Part shown: in pieces, positions 52,621 to 62,345 of the stretch
Position numbering within the stretch: position 1 is the stretch's first letter
How the letters are laid out: every line of letters starts with the position of its first letter
Origin: Virgibacillus ndiopensis
GTDB lineage: Bacteria; Bacillota; Bacilli; Bacillales; Amphibacillaceae
Direction: 5' to 3'
Assembly: GCF_900187325.1 (NCBI RefSeq)
Contig: NZ_FZMZ01000006.1
Coordinates: forward strand, 744,001-808,000
DNA length: 64,000 bases
Translations under genes and position numbers: made by a program
The notes under the pieces: generated by a model
What the model saw: only the letters and a program-made list of their open reading frames with translations
Told to the model about the DNA's origin: nothing
The model's database searches: none

Positions 52621-53346
52621 ATGCATATGCAATACCAGAATTCTTTTGATATAAAAGACCAAATTAATCATTCAAAAATAGCTATATTACCAATCGGAGC
52701 TGTTGAAGCACATGGTCCACATTTACCATTGGGCACGGATAATGTGTTAGCGGAGCGTGTATCTGAAAAATTAGCCGAACGTGTTAATGGTCTTGTACTT
52801 CCAACATTGCCATATGGACAGGTTTGGAGTTTACGTAATTTCCCTGGGAGTATCACGGTAAGCAATGATTCTTTAATACGTTTTATTGTTGATATTGGCG
52901 AAAGCCTCTTTAAACAAGGATTCACAACTTTTACTATGGTAAATGGTCATTTAGGTAATGGAACAGCCTTAAAAGAAGCAGCACGAGTACTTTATGAAAC
53001 ATGTCCTGAGATGCAAGTATTTTATTTCTTTTACCCAGGTATGAATAAGGCGGTTATGGAGGTTCGTGAAACAGTCTCCGCACATGCGACCTATTTTCAT
53101 GCCTGTGAAATTGAAACGTCCTATATGCTTTATTTAGCACCTGAACATGTGGATATGGATAAGGCGATAACCGATATCCCGGAAATACCAATGCATGCTG
53201 ATGTAACACCAACACCGTGGGAAGAATTTACTGAAACAGCAGTGCTGGGTGATGCAAAATTAGCAACGAAGGAAAAGGGAAAATATATTATAGATATCGC
53301 ATTGGAAAACATGGTATCGCTTGTGACAAATGCGACAAGAAAATAG
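52621..53346 (+). CDS. Creatininase-family amidohydrolase
   Basis: A 241-aa creatininase-fold protein with its metal site: Glu and His in GAVEAHGPHLPLGTDN (about 26-41), His in TMVNGHLGNG and Glu in HACEIETSYM. The family hydrolyses cyclic or linear amides in creatinine, formylated amines and similar compounds; the role here is unknown. GGTGAACGGAC precedes the ATG, and it is 17 bp after the lactonase gene. Its place among sugar-acid enzymes suggests an amide or N-acyl sugar substrate. Confidence 0.82.
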   Translation: MHMQYQNSFDIKDQINHSKIAILPIGAVEAHGPHLPLGTDNVLAERVSEKLAERVNGLVLPTLPYGQVWSLRNFPGSITVSNDSLIRFIVDIGESLFKQGFTTFTMVNGHLGNGTALKEAARVLYETCPEMQVFYFFYPGMNKAVMEVRETVSAHATYFHACEIETSYMLYLAPEHVDMDKAITDIPEIPMHADVTPTPWEEFTETAVLGDAKLATKEKGKYIIDIALENMVSLVTNATRK

Positions 53347-53355
53347 GATAAAGGC

Positions 53356-54078
53356 GTGAGTAATAGGATGCAACGAAAACTTTATGAAAAATTTGTATTT
53401 AACTTCTTAGCAAAAGATGCCACGAATGCTGCCGATATTATGGAAGCCGGTAGCGGGTATGTCATACCGGGAATTGTATCTGATAAATTCCCCACCACAG
53501 ATAAGGCTGCAGAGACTGTTCGAGAGCTAAAGTCAGTCACTGAAATAGTAAGTGTAGGTCTAGGTGGCGGTGGAAATGCTGCGAACTGGAAAAGAGTGTT
53601 AGATATTAGTTTAGCCAGTAACCCTGGGCACTTAAATCAGCCATTTGAATCCGCATCCTATACGAAAGGTTTTTTGGATGGGAGTAATGTGCCAAATCAA
53701 CTGGTAAACGCACTTGTAAAGCCGACAGGAAAAATCGGAAAGATACAGCTTGCCTCAGGACAAGTAATGAGAGTAGATGAATTTCTCGATCTAGCTGTTG
53801 CACTTGGAATTGAGAGTATAAAAATGATGCCTGTTAAAGGCAATGAACATATAGAAGAGCTCATTCATTTAACAAAATTAGCCGGTGCAAAAGGAATCCG
53901 TGGTATTGAACCAGCTGGAGGCATTGATACTAGTAACATTAGAAGTATTGTGAATGGTGTAAAAGATATTGATATAGAATTCTTTATGCCGCATATTTTT
54001 GGAGCTACAATCGATAAACAAACTGGAAAAACGATACCCAATAAAGTGAAAGCGATTCTGGACGAATTGGAGGATTAA
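53356..54078 (+). CDS. KDGP-aldolase family protein (DgaF-like)
   Basis: A 240-aa class I aldolase-like protein resembling DgaF/KDGP aldolases that split 2-keto-3-deoxy-6-phosphogluconate to pyruvate and glyceraldehyde 3-phosphate. Motifs include VSVGLGGGGNAANW, GFLDGSNVPNQLVNALV, SIKMMPVKGNEHIEEL (likely Schiff-base Lys in this strand) and GIEPAGGIDTSNI. The start is unclear: GTG 53356 or ATG 53368, neither with ideal spacing from AAAGG. It indicates that the operon's substrate is degraded through a 2-keto-3-deoxy sugar acid phosphate. Confidence 0.8.
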   Translation: MSNRMQRKLYEKFVFNFLAKDATNAADIMEAGSGYVIPGIVSDKFPTTDKAAETVRELKSVTEIVSVGLGGGGNAANWKRVLDISLASNPGHLNQPFESASYTKGFLDGSNVPNQLVNALVKPTGKIGKIQLASGQVMRVDEFLDLAVALGIESIKMMPVKGNEHIEELIHLTKLAGAKGIRGIEPAGGIDTSNIRSIVNGVKDIDIEFFMPHIFGATIDKQTGKTIPNKVKAILDELED

Positions 54079-54080
54079 TC

Positions 54081-54809
54081 ATGATTAGTCACTATATGAG
54101 CAAAATTAACAATCTTTTGGAACGGATTGAAAAAGAAGAAAAGACTGCAATGACTGAAGGAGCACAAAGAATTGCAAAAGCTATTCAAACTGGTGGTGTA
54201 GTTCATTTATTTGGATGTGGTCATTCACATATTCTAACAGAGGAGGTTTATTATCGTGCCGGTGGTTTGGTTCCGATTCATCCGATTTTGCATGAACCCC
54301 TTATGCTGCATGAAGGTGCTGTGAGATCTTCAGAACTGGAAAGGAAAAATAATTATGCTGGAACGTTTATGCAAGAGCAGGACATACGTGAAGGGGATGT
54401 TATGATTGTTATTTCAACATCCGGCCGTAATCCTGTTCCAGTGGATGTTGCCCATATTGCTAAAGAGAACGGTGCATTCGTAATCGGGATTACATCGATT
54501 GCATACTCCTCCAGTCAGCCTTCACGTCATGTAAGTGGCGAGCATTTATATGATGCAGTGGATCTGGTGATAAATAATCATGCTCCTGTTGGTGATGCAT
54601 TACTATCTCATGAGAAAGTGAAGGTCAGATTTTCACCAAGCTCCACCGTCATTGGATCTGCAATCATGAATGCAATTTTTGCAGAGGCTATTGGGGAAAT
54701 GGCAGAGAACGATTTTGATCCTCCAGTATTTTTAAGCGGGAATATAGAAGGCGCAGATGAGCATAATGAACAGTTGATTGAGAAGTACAGGAAACGGGTT
54801 AGTCTCTGA
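54081..54809 (+). CDS. SIS-domain protein, UPF0309 type
   Basis: A 242-aa sugar-isomerase-fold protein (UPF0309-like) with HLFGCGHSHILTEEVYYRAGGLVPIHP, ISTSGRNPVPVDVA and FSPSSTVIGSAIMNAIFAEAIGE. It is unlike the A5P-isomerase group, having no HPGG end. It likely handles an aldose/ketose or amino-sugar phosphate. It begins two bases after the aldolase stop and ends the PTS operon. Confidence 0.82.
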   Translation: MISHYMSKINNLLERIEKEEKTAMTEGAQRIAKAIQTGGVVHLFGCGHSHILTEEVYYRAGGLVPIHPILHEPLMLHEGAVRSSELERKNNYAGTFMQEQDIREGDVMIVISTSGRNPVPVDVAHIAKENGAFVIGITSIAYSSSQPSRHVSGEHLYDAVDLVINNHAPVGDALLSHEKVKVRFSPSSTVIGSAIMNAIFAEAIGEMAENDFDPPVFLSGNIEGADEHNEQLIEKYRKRVSL

Positions 54810-54845
54810 ATAATTGTCGTACCTTACAAATTAATAATGGTGATT

Positions 54846-54881
54846 AGGAAGCAGATGATTATTGTCTGGTTCCTTTTTTCT
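54846..54881 (+). terminator. Terminator of the PTS operon
   Basis: AGGAAGCAGA (54846-54855) pairs with TCTGGTTCCT with one mismatch, followed by TTTTTCTT. Confidence 0.7.
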
Positions 54882-55046
54882 TGAATGAAAAGTTGTAAAA
54901 TTAAGGCTGTATAACGAAACAGTAGTAATCCTAAACCAAATAGTTTTGCTACGGTTCTTATACTCGTCATTACCAATTGGATTTAATAAATGATAAAATA
55001 ACCAATATCACAACATATAAAATGTTAGCCAATTGGGAGGAATAAA

Positions 55047-56393
55047 ATGTCACACATCAATTTCAAATACGATAAAGCTCTAAATTTTTTCAACCAACAA
55101 GAAATCGATAACCTAAATAGTTTTGTAAAATCTGCACACGATGCAATACATAATAAAACAGGCGCTGGGAGCGACTTTTTAGGCTGGGTTGATTTACCTG
55201 AAGGCTATGATAAAGAGGAATTTTCTAGGATTAAAGCAAGTGCAGAAAAGATCAAACAGGATTCGGATGTTTTGCTTGTAATCGGAATAGGCGGATCATA
55301 TCTCGGAGCACGTGCTGCAATCGAAATGCTGAACCATTCTTTTCAAAACCTACTATCTAAAGAACAACGAAAAGTGCCACAAGTTATTTTCGTTGGCCAC
55401 CATATGAGTTCAACGTATATGAGCGAATTATTTGATGTTCTTGAAGATAAAGATGTATCCATCAATATCATCTCGAAAAGTGGTACTACTACCGAGCCAG
55501 CGATTGCATTTCGTGTTTTCCGCAATTTCCTTGAAGAGAAATATGGGAAAGAAGAAGCTCGGAAGCGAATTTACGCAACTACCGATAAAGAAAAAGGCGC
55601 TTTAAAGTCGGTTGCAGATGAAGAGGGTTACGAATCTTTCATTATTCCAGATGATGTCGGTGGGCGTTATTCCGTACTAACCGCAGTTGGCCTACTACCG
55701 ATTGCTGTAAGTGGTGTTGCTGTTGACGACATGATGCAAGGTGCTGCAGCAGCAATGAATGATTTTGCAGAACCTGCTTTGGAAAAGAATCCAGCGTATC
55801 AATATGCAGTGGTTCGAAATGTTTTGTATAACAAAGGGAAAACGATTGAAATGCTCATTAATTATGAACCACAGCTTCAATATTTTGCTGAGTGGTGGAA
55901 GCAATTGTTTGGTGAGAGCGAGGGTAAAGATCAAAAAGGAATTTTCCCAGCGTCAGCAAACTTTTCCACCGACCTTCATTCATTAGGACAGTACATTCAG
56001 GATGGCAAGAGAGACTTGTTTGAAACTGTATTGCGCGTTACTTCATCGAAAAAAGAAATGACACTGGAAGAAGACGAGAAGAATTCAGACGGGCTTAACT
56101 ATTTGGCAGGGAAAACGATTCATGAAATAAATGATAAAGCATATCAAGGAACACTTCTTGCACATACAGATGGCGGGATACCTAATTTAGTTGTTGAAGT
56201 ACCAGCGCTTGATACCTATACTTTCGGCTACTTGGTTTATTTCTTTGAAAAAGCTTGTGCAATGAGTGGGTATTTATTAGGCGTAAATCCGTTTGATCAG
56301 CCGGGGGTGGAGGCATATAAGAAGAATATGTTTGCGTTGTTAGGGAAGCCCGGGTTTGAGGCGGAGAAGGAAGAGTTGGAGAAGCGGCTGTAA
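55047..56393 (+). CDS. pgi: Glucose-6-phosphate isomerase
   Basis: A 448-aa Pgi of the Firmicute type, interconverting glucose 6-phosphate and fructose 6-phosphate. Motifs are [49 protein letters not shown] and the C-terminal [23 protein letters not shown] precedes the ATG. It is monocistronic between two terminators and looks like a housekeeping gene rather than part of the adjacent operon. Confidence 0.96.
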   Translation: MSHINFKYDKALNFFNQQEIDNLNSFVKSAHDAIHNKTGAGSDFLGWVDLPEGYDKEEFSRIKASAEKIKQDSDVLLVIGIGGSYLGARAAIEMLNHSFQNLLSKEQRKVPQVIFVGHHMSSTYMSELFDVLEDKDVSINIISKSGTTTEPAIAFRVFRNFLEEKYGKEEARKRIYATTDKEKGALKSVADEEGYESFIIPDDVGGRYSVLTAVGLLPIAVSGVAVDDMMQGAAAAMNDFAEPALEKNPAYQYAVVRNVLYNKGKTIEMLINYEPQLQYFAEWWKQLFGESEGKDQKGIFPASANFSTDLHSLGQYIQDGKRDLFETVLRVTSSKKEMTLEEDEKNSDGLNYLAGKTIHEINDKAYQGTLLAHTDGGIPNLVVEVPALDTYTFGYLVYFFEKACAMSGYLLGVNPFDQPGVEAYKKNMFALLGKPGFEAEKEELEKRL

Positions 56394-56407
56394 GCGAAGA
56401 AGCAGTA

Positions 56408-56452
56408 AAAATATGACCTGTGCATGGTTTATGGATGCACAGGTCATATTTT
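56408..56452. terminator. Strong terminator after pgi
   Basis: An 18-bp perfect stem (56408-56425 with 56435-56452), loop of nine, with T-rich end. Confidence 0.9.
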
Positions 56453-56565
56453 ATATCGCAGTAGTTTGAATAGACTCTAAATTCAGTATAAAATATTATA
56501 TATATTCGAATTTTGATTACGTTACATGTTTATCCAACTAAACCTCTAGAAAGTGGTGAAACCCC

Positions 56566-58125
56566 TTGGTTACAGTAAAAGAATTTGCCAAAGAATTACT
56601 TCATGAAGATATAGAATTAATTGCAGGGGATAGTGATAATGCGCTAAAAGGTATTATTGAATATTTAAGTGTACAGGAGCTTTCGAACAAAACGTCACGT
56701 ATTAAAGAAAATGGTTTTATTATGACAACCTTTAATGCTTTTGCTGACATTGACCATATTGTTAATCATCTAGAATGGTTCAAAAACAAGGGTGTAAGTG
56801 CTGTTGGATTTCATACAGCTGTTTATAGAACTGTTCCAAAAGAAGTTATAGAGTATTGTATTTCACACGTATTACCCCTATTTTTTATTCCAAGTGAAAT
56901 AGCTTACTCCGTACTTTTTGACCGATTTAATCAGTTGTTGAACAAGAAGGATAATAAAAAGATAGAAGAAGTCAATAAATTGAATGAAAAAATGATGGAA
57001 TCTGTGTTTTTAGATAAGGATATGGATTATATTGTGAATTTAATAGGAAACTATATTGGCAATACAGTTGTTTTCCTTGATACAGATTTTAGAAGTATTG
57101 CTTTATGGAAAAATAGAACTACATTAAGTGAGGACGTAGATACCTTATTAAAAAATATCCTGGAAAACCAGCAAAATGTACTAATAGAAGCTAGACTTTA
57201 TAACAAAATAATTAATGTAGATATTGGTGATCAAAAGATAACACTAATTCCTATATTCTCAAAATCGAAGTTTTATGGATTGCTTTTAGTTGGCAATGAA
57301 AATAAAAGCGGAAAGCTATCTCAAGAGGTAATTAAACATGGAATAACCGCACTTAAACTATTAGCAGATAAAAAAACTGCAGCAATGGACTACCAAAAAA
57401 GTGAAGACATACGCGTATTTGAAAATATATTCAAGGAAAAAAGTAAGCCAGCAGACGCATCAGATTTATATATTAATATCAACAAAATCAAATATCTTTT
57501 ACTTGCTGAACCAATGGAAATTGAAAATATTGATAAAGCTTTTCAAAGAATAGATTATGTATTAAATTGTGATGATCGAAACGGTTTAGTCTGGATACTA
57601 GATAAAAAAATTATTGGAATTGCTCAAAATGAAGTGGACATTGATATCTTAGAAAAACTGACCAACGAAAAAACGATTAAAATCGGTCTAAGCTCTAAAT
57701 TGATAAGCGGAAATATAGAGACTATTTATGATTCGTATTTGCAGAGTTTGACTGCATTAAAGCATTCTATAAAGAAGGGAAAAAACTATATCATTTGGGA
57801 TGAAGTCGGAATTGATAAAATCGTTTACTTTGCACTTGATAATTCATCAATTGAACGTTTTGATTATGAGGTCCTTCAACCTATTTTAGATCATGATAAA
57901 CAGAAAGGTACAGACCTTTATAGTACGCTACATTCCTATTTAAGGAATTTTTTTAATTTAAAAGAAACTGGTCAAGAGTTATTTCTCCATCCAAATACAA
58001 TTAAATATCGCTTGAATAAAGTCACGGAAATCCTGAATATGGATGTTCATAATCCTGATAATTATGCAGCGTTACTAATTGCTTTTAAAATGCACGAAAT
58101 TAAAATGAACCCGTTTGTCGATTAA
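56566..58125 (+). CDS. PucR-family transcriptional regulator
   Basis: A 519-aa PucR-type activator. The N-terminal purine-catabolism-like domain (about 1-120), a middle GGDEF-related/GAF-like region and a C-terminal helix-turn-helix (about 455-510, LRNFFNLKETGQELFLHPNTIKYRLNKVTEIL) are typical. The start is TTG after AAAGTGGTG. The same family includes the proline-utilisation activator PutR of B. subtilis. It is followed by a cre-bearing promoter region and a transporter/hydrolase operon that it probably controls. Confidence 0.88.
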   Translation: MVTVKEFAKELLHEDIELIAGDSDNALKGIIEYLSVQELSNKTSRIKENGFIMTTFNAFADIDHIVNHLEWFKNKGVSAVGFHTAVYRTVPKEVIEYCISHVLPLFFIPSEIAYSVLFDRFNQLLNKKDNKKIEEVNKLNEKMMESVFLDKDMDYIVNLIGNYIGNTVVFLDTDFRSIALWKNRTTLSEDVDTLLKNILENQQNVLIEARLYNKIINVDIGDQKITLIPIFSKSKFYGLLLVGNENKSGKLSQEVIKHGITALKLLADKKTAAMDYQKSEDIRVFENIFKEKSKPADASDLYININKIKYLLLAEPMEIENIDKAFQRIDYVLNCDDRNGLVWILDKKIIGIAQNEVDIDILEKLTNEKTIKIGLSSKLISGNIETIYDSYLQSLTALKHSIKKGKNYIIWDEVGIDKIVYFALDNSSIERFDYEVLQPILDHDKQKGTDLYSTLHSYLRNFFNLKETGQELFLHPNTIKYRLNKVTEILNMDVHNPDNYAALLIAFKMHEIKMNPFVD

Positions 58126-58211
58126 ACACAAATTTGATTGACTTATTTGTCGAATACGGCTAATGATTTTAGTTTATTTTAAATTATATAATTATTCCAA
58201 TAGGTTTTTTG

Positions 58212-58225
58212 TGAAAGCGTTTTAA
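58212..58225 (+). promoter_or_regulatory. cre site before the SSS-transporter operon
   Basis: TGAAAGCGTTTTAA fits the CcpA consensus in most positions and lies 26 bp before the transporter start, predicting catabolite repression. Confidence 0.6.
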
Positions 58226-58250
58226 ATCTAAAGGGAAAAGAGGGGAAATA

Positions 58251-59663
58251 ATGGGAAATACGGTACACGTAGTAGTAATCATTAGTTACCTCGTTTTTAT
58301 GGTAATTCTAGGGCTCTACTTATCCAAGCGTGAAGTGAAAACAAGTGAGGATTTCATGCTTGCTGGAAGTCGATTGCCGCAGATCGTTCTGATTGGTACA
58401 TTGCTGGCGACATGGGTCGGATCTGGGACAGTGGTTGGTGGTGCAAGTTTCATTTACCAATATGGTCCGATAGCGGGGATTTTTAATTTGATAGGAGGTC
58501 CTATAGGTGTAATTGTTCTCTACTTTTTAGCGGATAAGGCAAGGACATTAAAAAAGCATACAATACCAGAAATGCTCGAGATACGTTATGGAAGTGTTGT
58601 ACGATTAGTTGCTGCAATTTTTATTTTATTAGCGTATGTCGGTATAGTAGCATATCAATTTATTGGTGGAGGCTATGTTCTAAGCGTAACTACAGGTATG
58701 TCAGTGGAACTAGGTACTATAATCTCTGCGGTATTAGTAATTTTCCTTGCTTTTACAGGTGGTTTATTCTCCGTCGCGTACACAGATTTTGTTAGTTCTT
58801 TGCTAATTGTATTAGGTTTCCTAATTGGTTTACCGTTTGTATTAATGGCTGTTGGTGGTTTTTCAGGTATGGCAGAAAATTTACCGGAACAAACATTGTC
58901 ATGGTCAGGTGGCCTAACCTTTCCTCAGATTCTTGGTTATTTCCTTCCATTATTTTTATTAATATTGGGGGATCAAAACATGTATCAACGATTTGCAGCG
59001 GCAAAAGATGCCAAAACTGCAAAAAAGTCAACAGTAGGGTTCTTTTTTGGAAATTTACTTGTTGTAGGATTAACGATTATTTTGGCAAGTTCTGCAATCG
59101 TATTGTTCCCTAACATAGCAGCCGACACTGCAATTTTAACAATTGCTGCGGACGGAGTACCTATTCCAATTGGTGCAATTATATTGTCTGCCGCTGTGGC
59201 GTTTATTATCACAACAGGTAATTCCTATTTACTTTCTGCTTCTGGAAACCTAGTATATGATCTCTTTAATCGTTATAGCAAGAAAAAAATAGCTGATAAG
59301 GATCTGCTAAAATTTAACCGGATAACCGTAGTAGTTTTAGGTGTTCTAGCTTATTCATTAGGAACGTTTTTCCCATCTGTACTAGCAATACAAATGTATT
59401 CCTACACGATGTACGGTGCAGCGATAACACCCGCTGTTTTGGCCAGTTTTCTCTGGAAACGGGCAACACCGGCAGGAGCCTTGGCGTCTATTGCGGCCGG
59501 TGGTTTAGGTACATTGCTGTGGGAAATTGGGCTGGACAAGCCACTTGATTGGAATAGCGTATTATTTTCGCTGCCACTTTCTATCATTGCTTTAGTAGTG
59601 GTAAGTTTATTCACATCAAATAAGATTCTAACGCTAGATAATTCGAAAACAATGTCATCATAA
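58251..59663 (+). CDS. Sodium:solute symporter (SSS family)
   Basis: A 470-aa, about 13-helix symporter. SSS features include SEDFMLAGSRLPQIVLIGTLLATWVGSGTVVGGASF (about 32-67), KAYTDFVSSLL-like segment AYTDFVSSLLIVLGFL and GDQNMYQRFAAAKDAKTAKKS. GGGGAAAT precedes the ATG. It heads an operon with an M24-family protein and an amidohydrolase, so it likely imports a small amide, dipeptide or amino-acid derivative. Confidence 0.9.
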   Translation: MGNTVHVVVIISYLVFMVILGLYLSKREVKTSEDFMLAGSRLPQIVLIGTLLATWVGSGTVVGGASFIYQYGPIAGIFNLIGGPIGVIVLYFLADKARTLKKHTIPEMLEIRYGSVVRLVAAIFILLAYVGIVAYQFIGGGYVLSVTTGMSVELGTIISAVLVIFLAFTGGLFSVAYTDFVSSLLIVLGFLIGLPFVLMAVGGFSGMAENLPEQTLSWSGGLTFPQILGYFLPLFLLILGDQNMYQRFAAAKDAKTAKKSTVGFFFGNLLVVGLTIILASSAIVLFPNIAADTAILTIAADGVPIPIGAIILSAAVAFIITTGNSYLLSASGNLVYDLFNRYSKKKIADKDLLKFNRITVVVLGVLAYSLGTFFPSVLAIQMYSYTMYGAAITPAVLASFLWKRATPAGALASIAAGGLGTLLWEIGLDKPLDWNSVLFSLPLSIIALVVVSLFTSNKILTLDNSKTMSS

Positions 59664-59685
59664 ATGTATGAATGGAGGAGTTAAC

Positions 59686-60813
59686 GTGCAAGTAAGTCAT
59701 CGTTTAAAAGTGCTAAGATCTCATATGGAACAAGAAGGTATCTCGAGTGTTATTGTAATGAATCCAGATCATCAATATTATTTAAGTGGTTTCAAAGCAT
59801 TGCTGTACTCAAGACCAATTGTACTCTATATTGATTTTAATAAAACTAGTATTGTGGTCCCTGGTTTAGAGGAAGCACATGCGAGACATGAAGCCACAGT
59901 TGATGAAATAAACGTATATTACGAACATCCAAATGCTAGCAATTCAAAATTAAACCATTTTGAATATATTAAGAGTCTTGTAGGTGAAAATAACTCAACG
60001 GTTGGAGTAGATTTATCATCAACTCCAGGAGAAATTGTGCAGTTTGTACAGAACCTTGGTAATAAAATAGTAGATATTGGTCAAGAAATCGTCCAGATGC
60101 GCTACATTAAGGATTCCTATGAAATTGATTTGTTAGAAAAATCCGGAGAGCTTGTAAACCTGGCAGTTGGTGAATCGTTAAAAAACTGTAAGGCGGGAAT
60201 TACAGAAATGGAAATGGATGCTGTTGGTAATTCAGCGCTATTTGCTGCTACCGCAAGCCAATATCCACAAGCAACATTGGATATGTTTGTGATGTCGCCA
60301 TCTGGTGTAAAAAGAAGTAATATGCCGCATGTATTCTCTAATACTAGAAAACTGCGGGTAGGCGATGTAATGATTCACAGCCGGCAGGTAGGTTTAAATG
60401 GCTATCGAGCAGAGCTGGAACGGACAGTTATCATTGGAAATCCGACTGAAGACCAAAAAAAAGCATTTGAGTCTGCTAGAATTGCTCAGCAGAAAGCTTT
60501 AGATTTTATTAAACCGGGTGTTAGAGCCTCTGAAGTTGATAAAGTTGCCAGAGATGTTTTTGAAAAAGATGGATACGGAGAATATGCTATTCATCGAACT
60601 GGTCATGGAATTGGTATTTCTGCCCATGAAAAACCTTACTTACGATATGATAATGATCTTGTATTGGAAGAGGGGATGGTTTATTCCGTAGAACCGGGTA
60701 TTTACATCCCTGGTCTAGGTGGATTCAGACACTCAGATACAGTTATTCTCACATCAGATGGCAGCAGGTTAATTACGGAATATCCAAGAGATTTAGAATC
60801 TCTTATATTTTAG
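59686..60813 (+). CDS. M24-family (creatinase/prolidase-fold) protein lacking metal ligands
   Basis: A 375-aa pita-bread-fold protein: N-terminal creatinase domain (1-130) and M24 domain (135-375). Metal-dependent M24 peptidases use Asp, Asp, His, Glu, Glu. Here the first Asp is Ser (MIHSRQVGLNGY), the second is Glu (RAELERT), His (RTGHGIGIS) and one Glu (VEPGIYIP) are kept, and the last is Ser (FRHSDT). So metal binding is unlikely. The ELERT segment recalls metal-free creatinase. GTG at 59686 follows GGAGGAG; an ATG at 59668 lies before that site. It is coupled to the symporter and precedes an amidohydrolase. A creatinase-like C-N hydrolase is the likely role. Confidence 0.82.
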   Translation: MQVSHRLKVLRSHMEQEGISSVIVMNPDHQYYLSGFKALLYSRPIVLYIDFNKTSIVVPGLEEAHARHEATVDEINVYYEHPNASNSKLNHFEYIKSLVGENNSTVGVDLSSTPGEIVQFVQNLGNKIVDIGQEIVQMRYIKDSYEIDLLEKSGELVNLAVGESLKNCKAGITEMEMDAVGNSALFAATASQYPQATLDMFVMSPSGVKRSNMPHVFSNTRKLRVGDVMIHSRQVGLNGYRAELERTVIIGNPTEDQKKAFESARIAQQKALDFIKPGVRASEVDKVARDVFEKDGYGEYAIHRTGHGIGISAHEKPYLRYDNDLVLEEGMVYSVEPGIYIPGLGGFRHSDTVILTSDGSRLITEYPRDLESLIF

Positions 60814-60837
60814 TTATAGAGAGAGGTTCGTCATTAG

Positions 60838-60871
60838 AAGTGAGTATTCATCTAGATGCTCACTTTTCTTT
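60838..60871 (+). terminator. Hairpin between the M24 and amidohydrolase genes
   Basis: AAGTGAGTAT pairs with ATGCTCACTT (one mismatch), then TTCTTTT. It lies within the presumed operon and may attenuate the last gene. Confidence 0.65.
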
Positions 60872-60898
60872 TGGAAAATTGTAAAGGAGAGTGCGGAT

Positions 60899-62068
60899 AT
60901 GGAATATATTATGGATAATATCCAAATACTTTATGGCAGTGATTTAGAAATGAAGACGGATCATGGGGTTTGGATGAAAGATGGAGAAATTTATAATATT
61001 CTGCCCAAAAAAGATTACCCAGATCATGTTGAATACGTAGATGGTGAAGGAAAGTATCTGTTACCAGGGTTAATAGACTTACACGTCCATATAATGTGGG
61101 ATGGTTTAAAGGATCCTGTTGCAACGTTAGAAGAAGAGGGATATGAGCAAATGCTTATTCGAGCGGTATCGAACTGCAAAAACTATGTTGAAAGTGGAAT
61201 CACTACCGTACGGGATATTGGTTCTGTGGATGATATTGCTCTTCATGTAGCCAAAGGTGTAAAAAGGGGGCTTGTTATCGGACCAAACATAATTGCCAGT
61301 GGAAAGACATTAACGATGACTGGTGGTCATGATCCTTTTTGGGCTAGGTTTGTAGATGGTCGAGATGAAGCTTTAAAAGGTGTTAGAGAGCAGATTTTTA
61401 AAGGCGCTGAGGTGATTAAAGTCAGTTCTACTGGAGGCGTATATGGCAGACATGAAGGAGAATCGGTTGGTAACGCGGAATTAAGTATGGAGGAACAGCA
61501 GGTAATATGTAATGAAGCACATAAATTTGGATTAAAGGTCGCTTCCCATGCGATCGGAAGGCAGGGAATTTTTAATTCTATACAAGCCGGTGTAGATACA
61601 ATTGAGCACGGCCATTATCTGGACGAAGAACTTGCAACAATGATGGAGGAGAAAGGGACAGCCTGGATACCAACACTTTTTGTTTATCAGCAAATTGCTT
61701 CTCTTGAAGAAATACCAGCATATGCAAAAGAAAAGGCGGTTGAAATAGTAGAAAGACACGAAAAGGCATTTAAATCATTTTTTGACCGAAACATATTGAT
61801 TGGAGCGGGGTCAGACGCTGGTTCACCGTGTACCCCCCACACTGCTCTGCTTGATGAACTGTTCATGATGTATAAGTTTGTACCGAACATAAAGGAAATC
61901 ATAAAAACAGCAACAATTAATGCTGGTGAAATATTGGGGAGAAGAGTTGGGAAAATTCAAGAAGGATATAAAGCGGATTTCGTGTTGTTAGGGAAAAATC
62001 CATTGGATGATTTGAAGTATTTAGGGGAGGTTGAACAAGTTTTTATTGATGGAAGATTAGTTTATTAG
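60899..62068 (+). CDS. Amidohydrolase of the COG1228 (imidazolonepropionase/prolidase-like) group
   Basis: A 389-aa metal-dependent amidohydrolase. Ligands are HxH in LIDLHVHIMWDG (about 60-62), Lys in EVIKVSSTGG (about 178), His in VASHAIGRQG, His in TIEHGHYLDEE and Asp in GAGSDAGSP. Members of this group include imidazolonepropionase and prolidases of the amidohydrolase fold. AAAGGAGAGTGC precedes the ATG. With the SSS symporter and M24 protein it probably forms a pathway for a small N-acyl or cyclic nitrogen compound. Confidence 0.85.
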   Translation: MEYIMDNIQILYGSDLEMKTDHGVWMKDGEIYNILPKKDYPDHVEYVDGEGKYLLPGLIDLHVHIMWDGLKDPVATLEEEGYEQMLIRAVSNCKNYVESGITTVRDIGSVDDIALHVAKGVKRGLVIGPNIIASGKTLTMTGGHDPFWARFVDGRDEALKGVREQIFKGAEVIKVSSTGGVYGRHEGESVGNAELSMEEQQVICNEAHKFGLKVASHAIGRQGIFNSIQAGVDTIEHGHYLDEELATMMEEKGTAWIPTLFVYQQIASLEEIPAYAKEKAVEIVERHEKAFKSFFDRNILIGAGSDAGSPCTPHTALLDELFMMYKFVPNIKEIIKTATINAGEILGRRVGKIQEGYKADFVLLGKNPLDDLKYLGEVEQVFIDGRLVY

Positions 62069-62110
62069 TTTACTAGGAATAAATGGGAGTTATATGCGGG
62101 ATTTAATAAA

Positions 62111-62144
62111 CGGAACTAGTGTTTATGACTGGTTCTGTTTTTTT
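62111..62144 (+). terminator. Terminator after the amidohydrolase gene
   Basis: CGGAACTAG (62111-62119) pairs with CTGGTTCTG (62129-62137) using G-U pairs, followed by TTTTTTTA. The rest of the gap to 62345 is AT-rich with no other feature seen. Confidence 0.75.
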
Positions 62145-62345
62145 ATGGAGTAAATAGTTAGTCGATGTTTACCAATTATGTTATATGTTTATTTTTGTTT
62201 ACTATATGCTTGTGCATATATGATTTATCGGAATTTTCAAATGTAAATCACAATGGTGTACAAAATAAACTCAATCAATTGCGATGAAAACGCATCCATT
62301 TATCTGAATTGCGGTGATACAATAAATAGTGAAAGAGGGGTTATC

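Noticed and set aside
50252-54809. PTS operon as an L-ascorbate (ula) operon
   Set aside because: UlaA-type EIIC and EIIA/B are present, but lactonase UlaG and the UlaD/E/F enzymes are not; the downstream enzymes differ.
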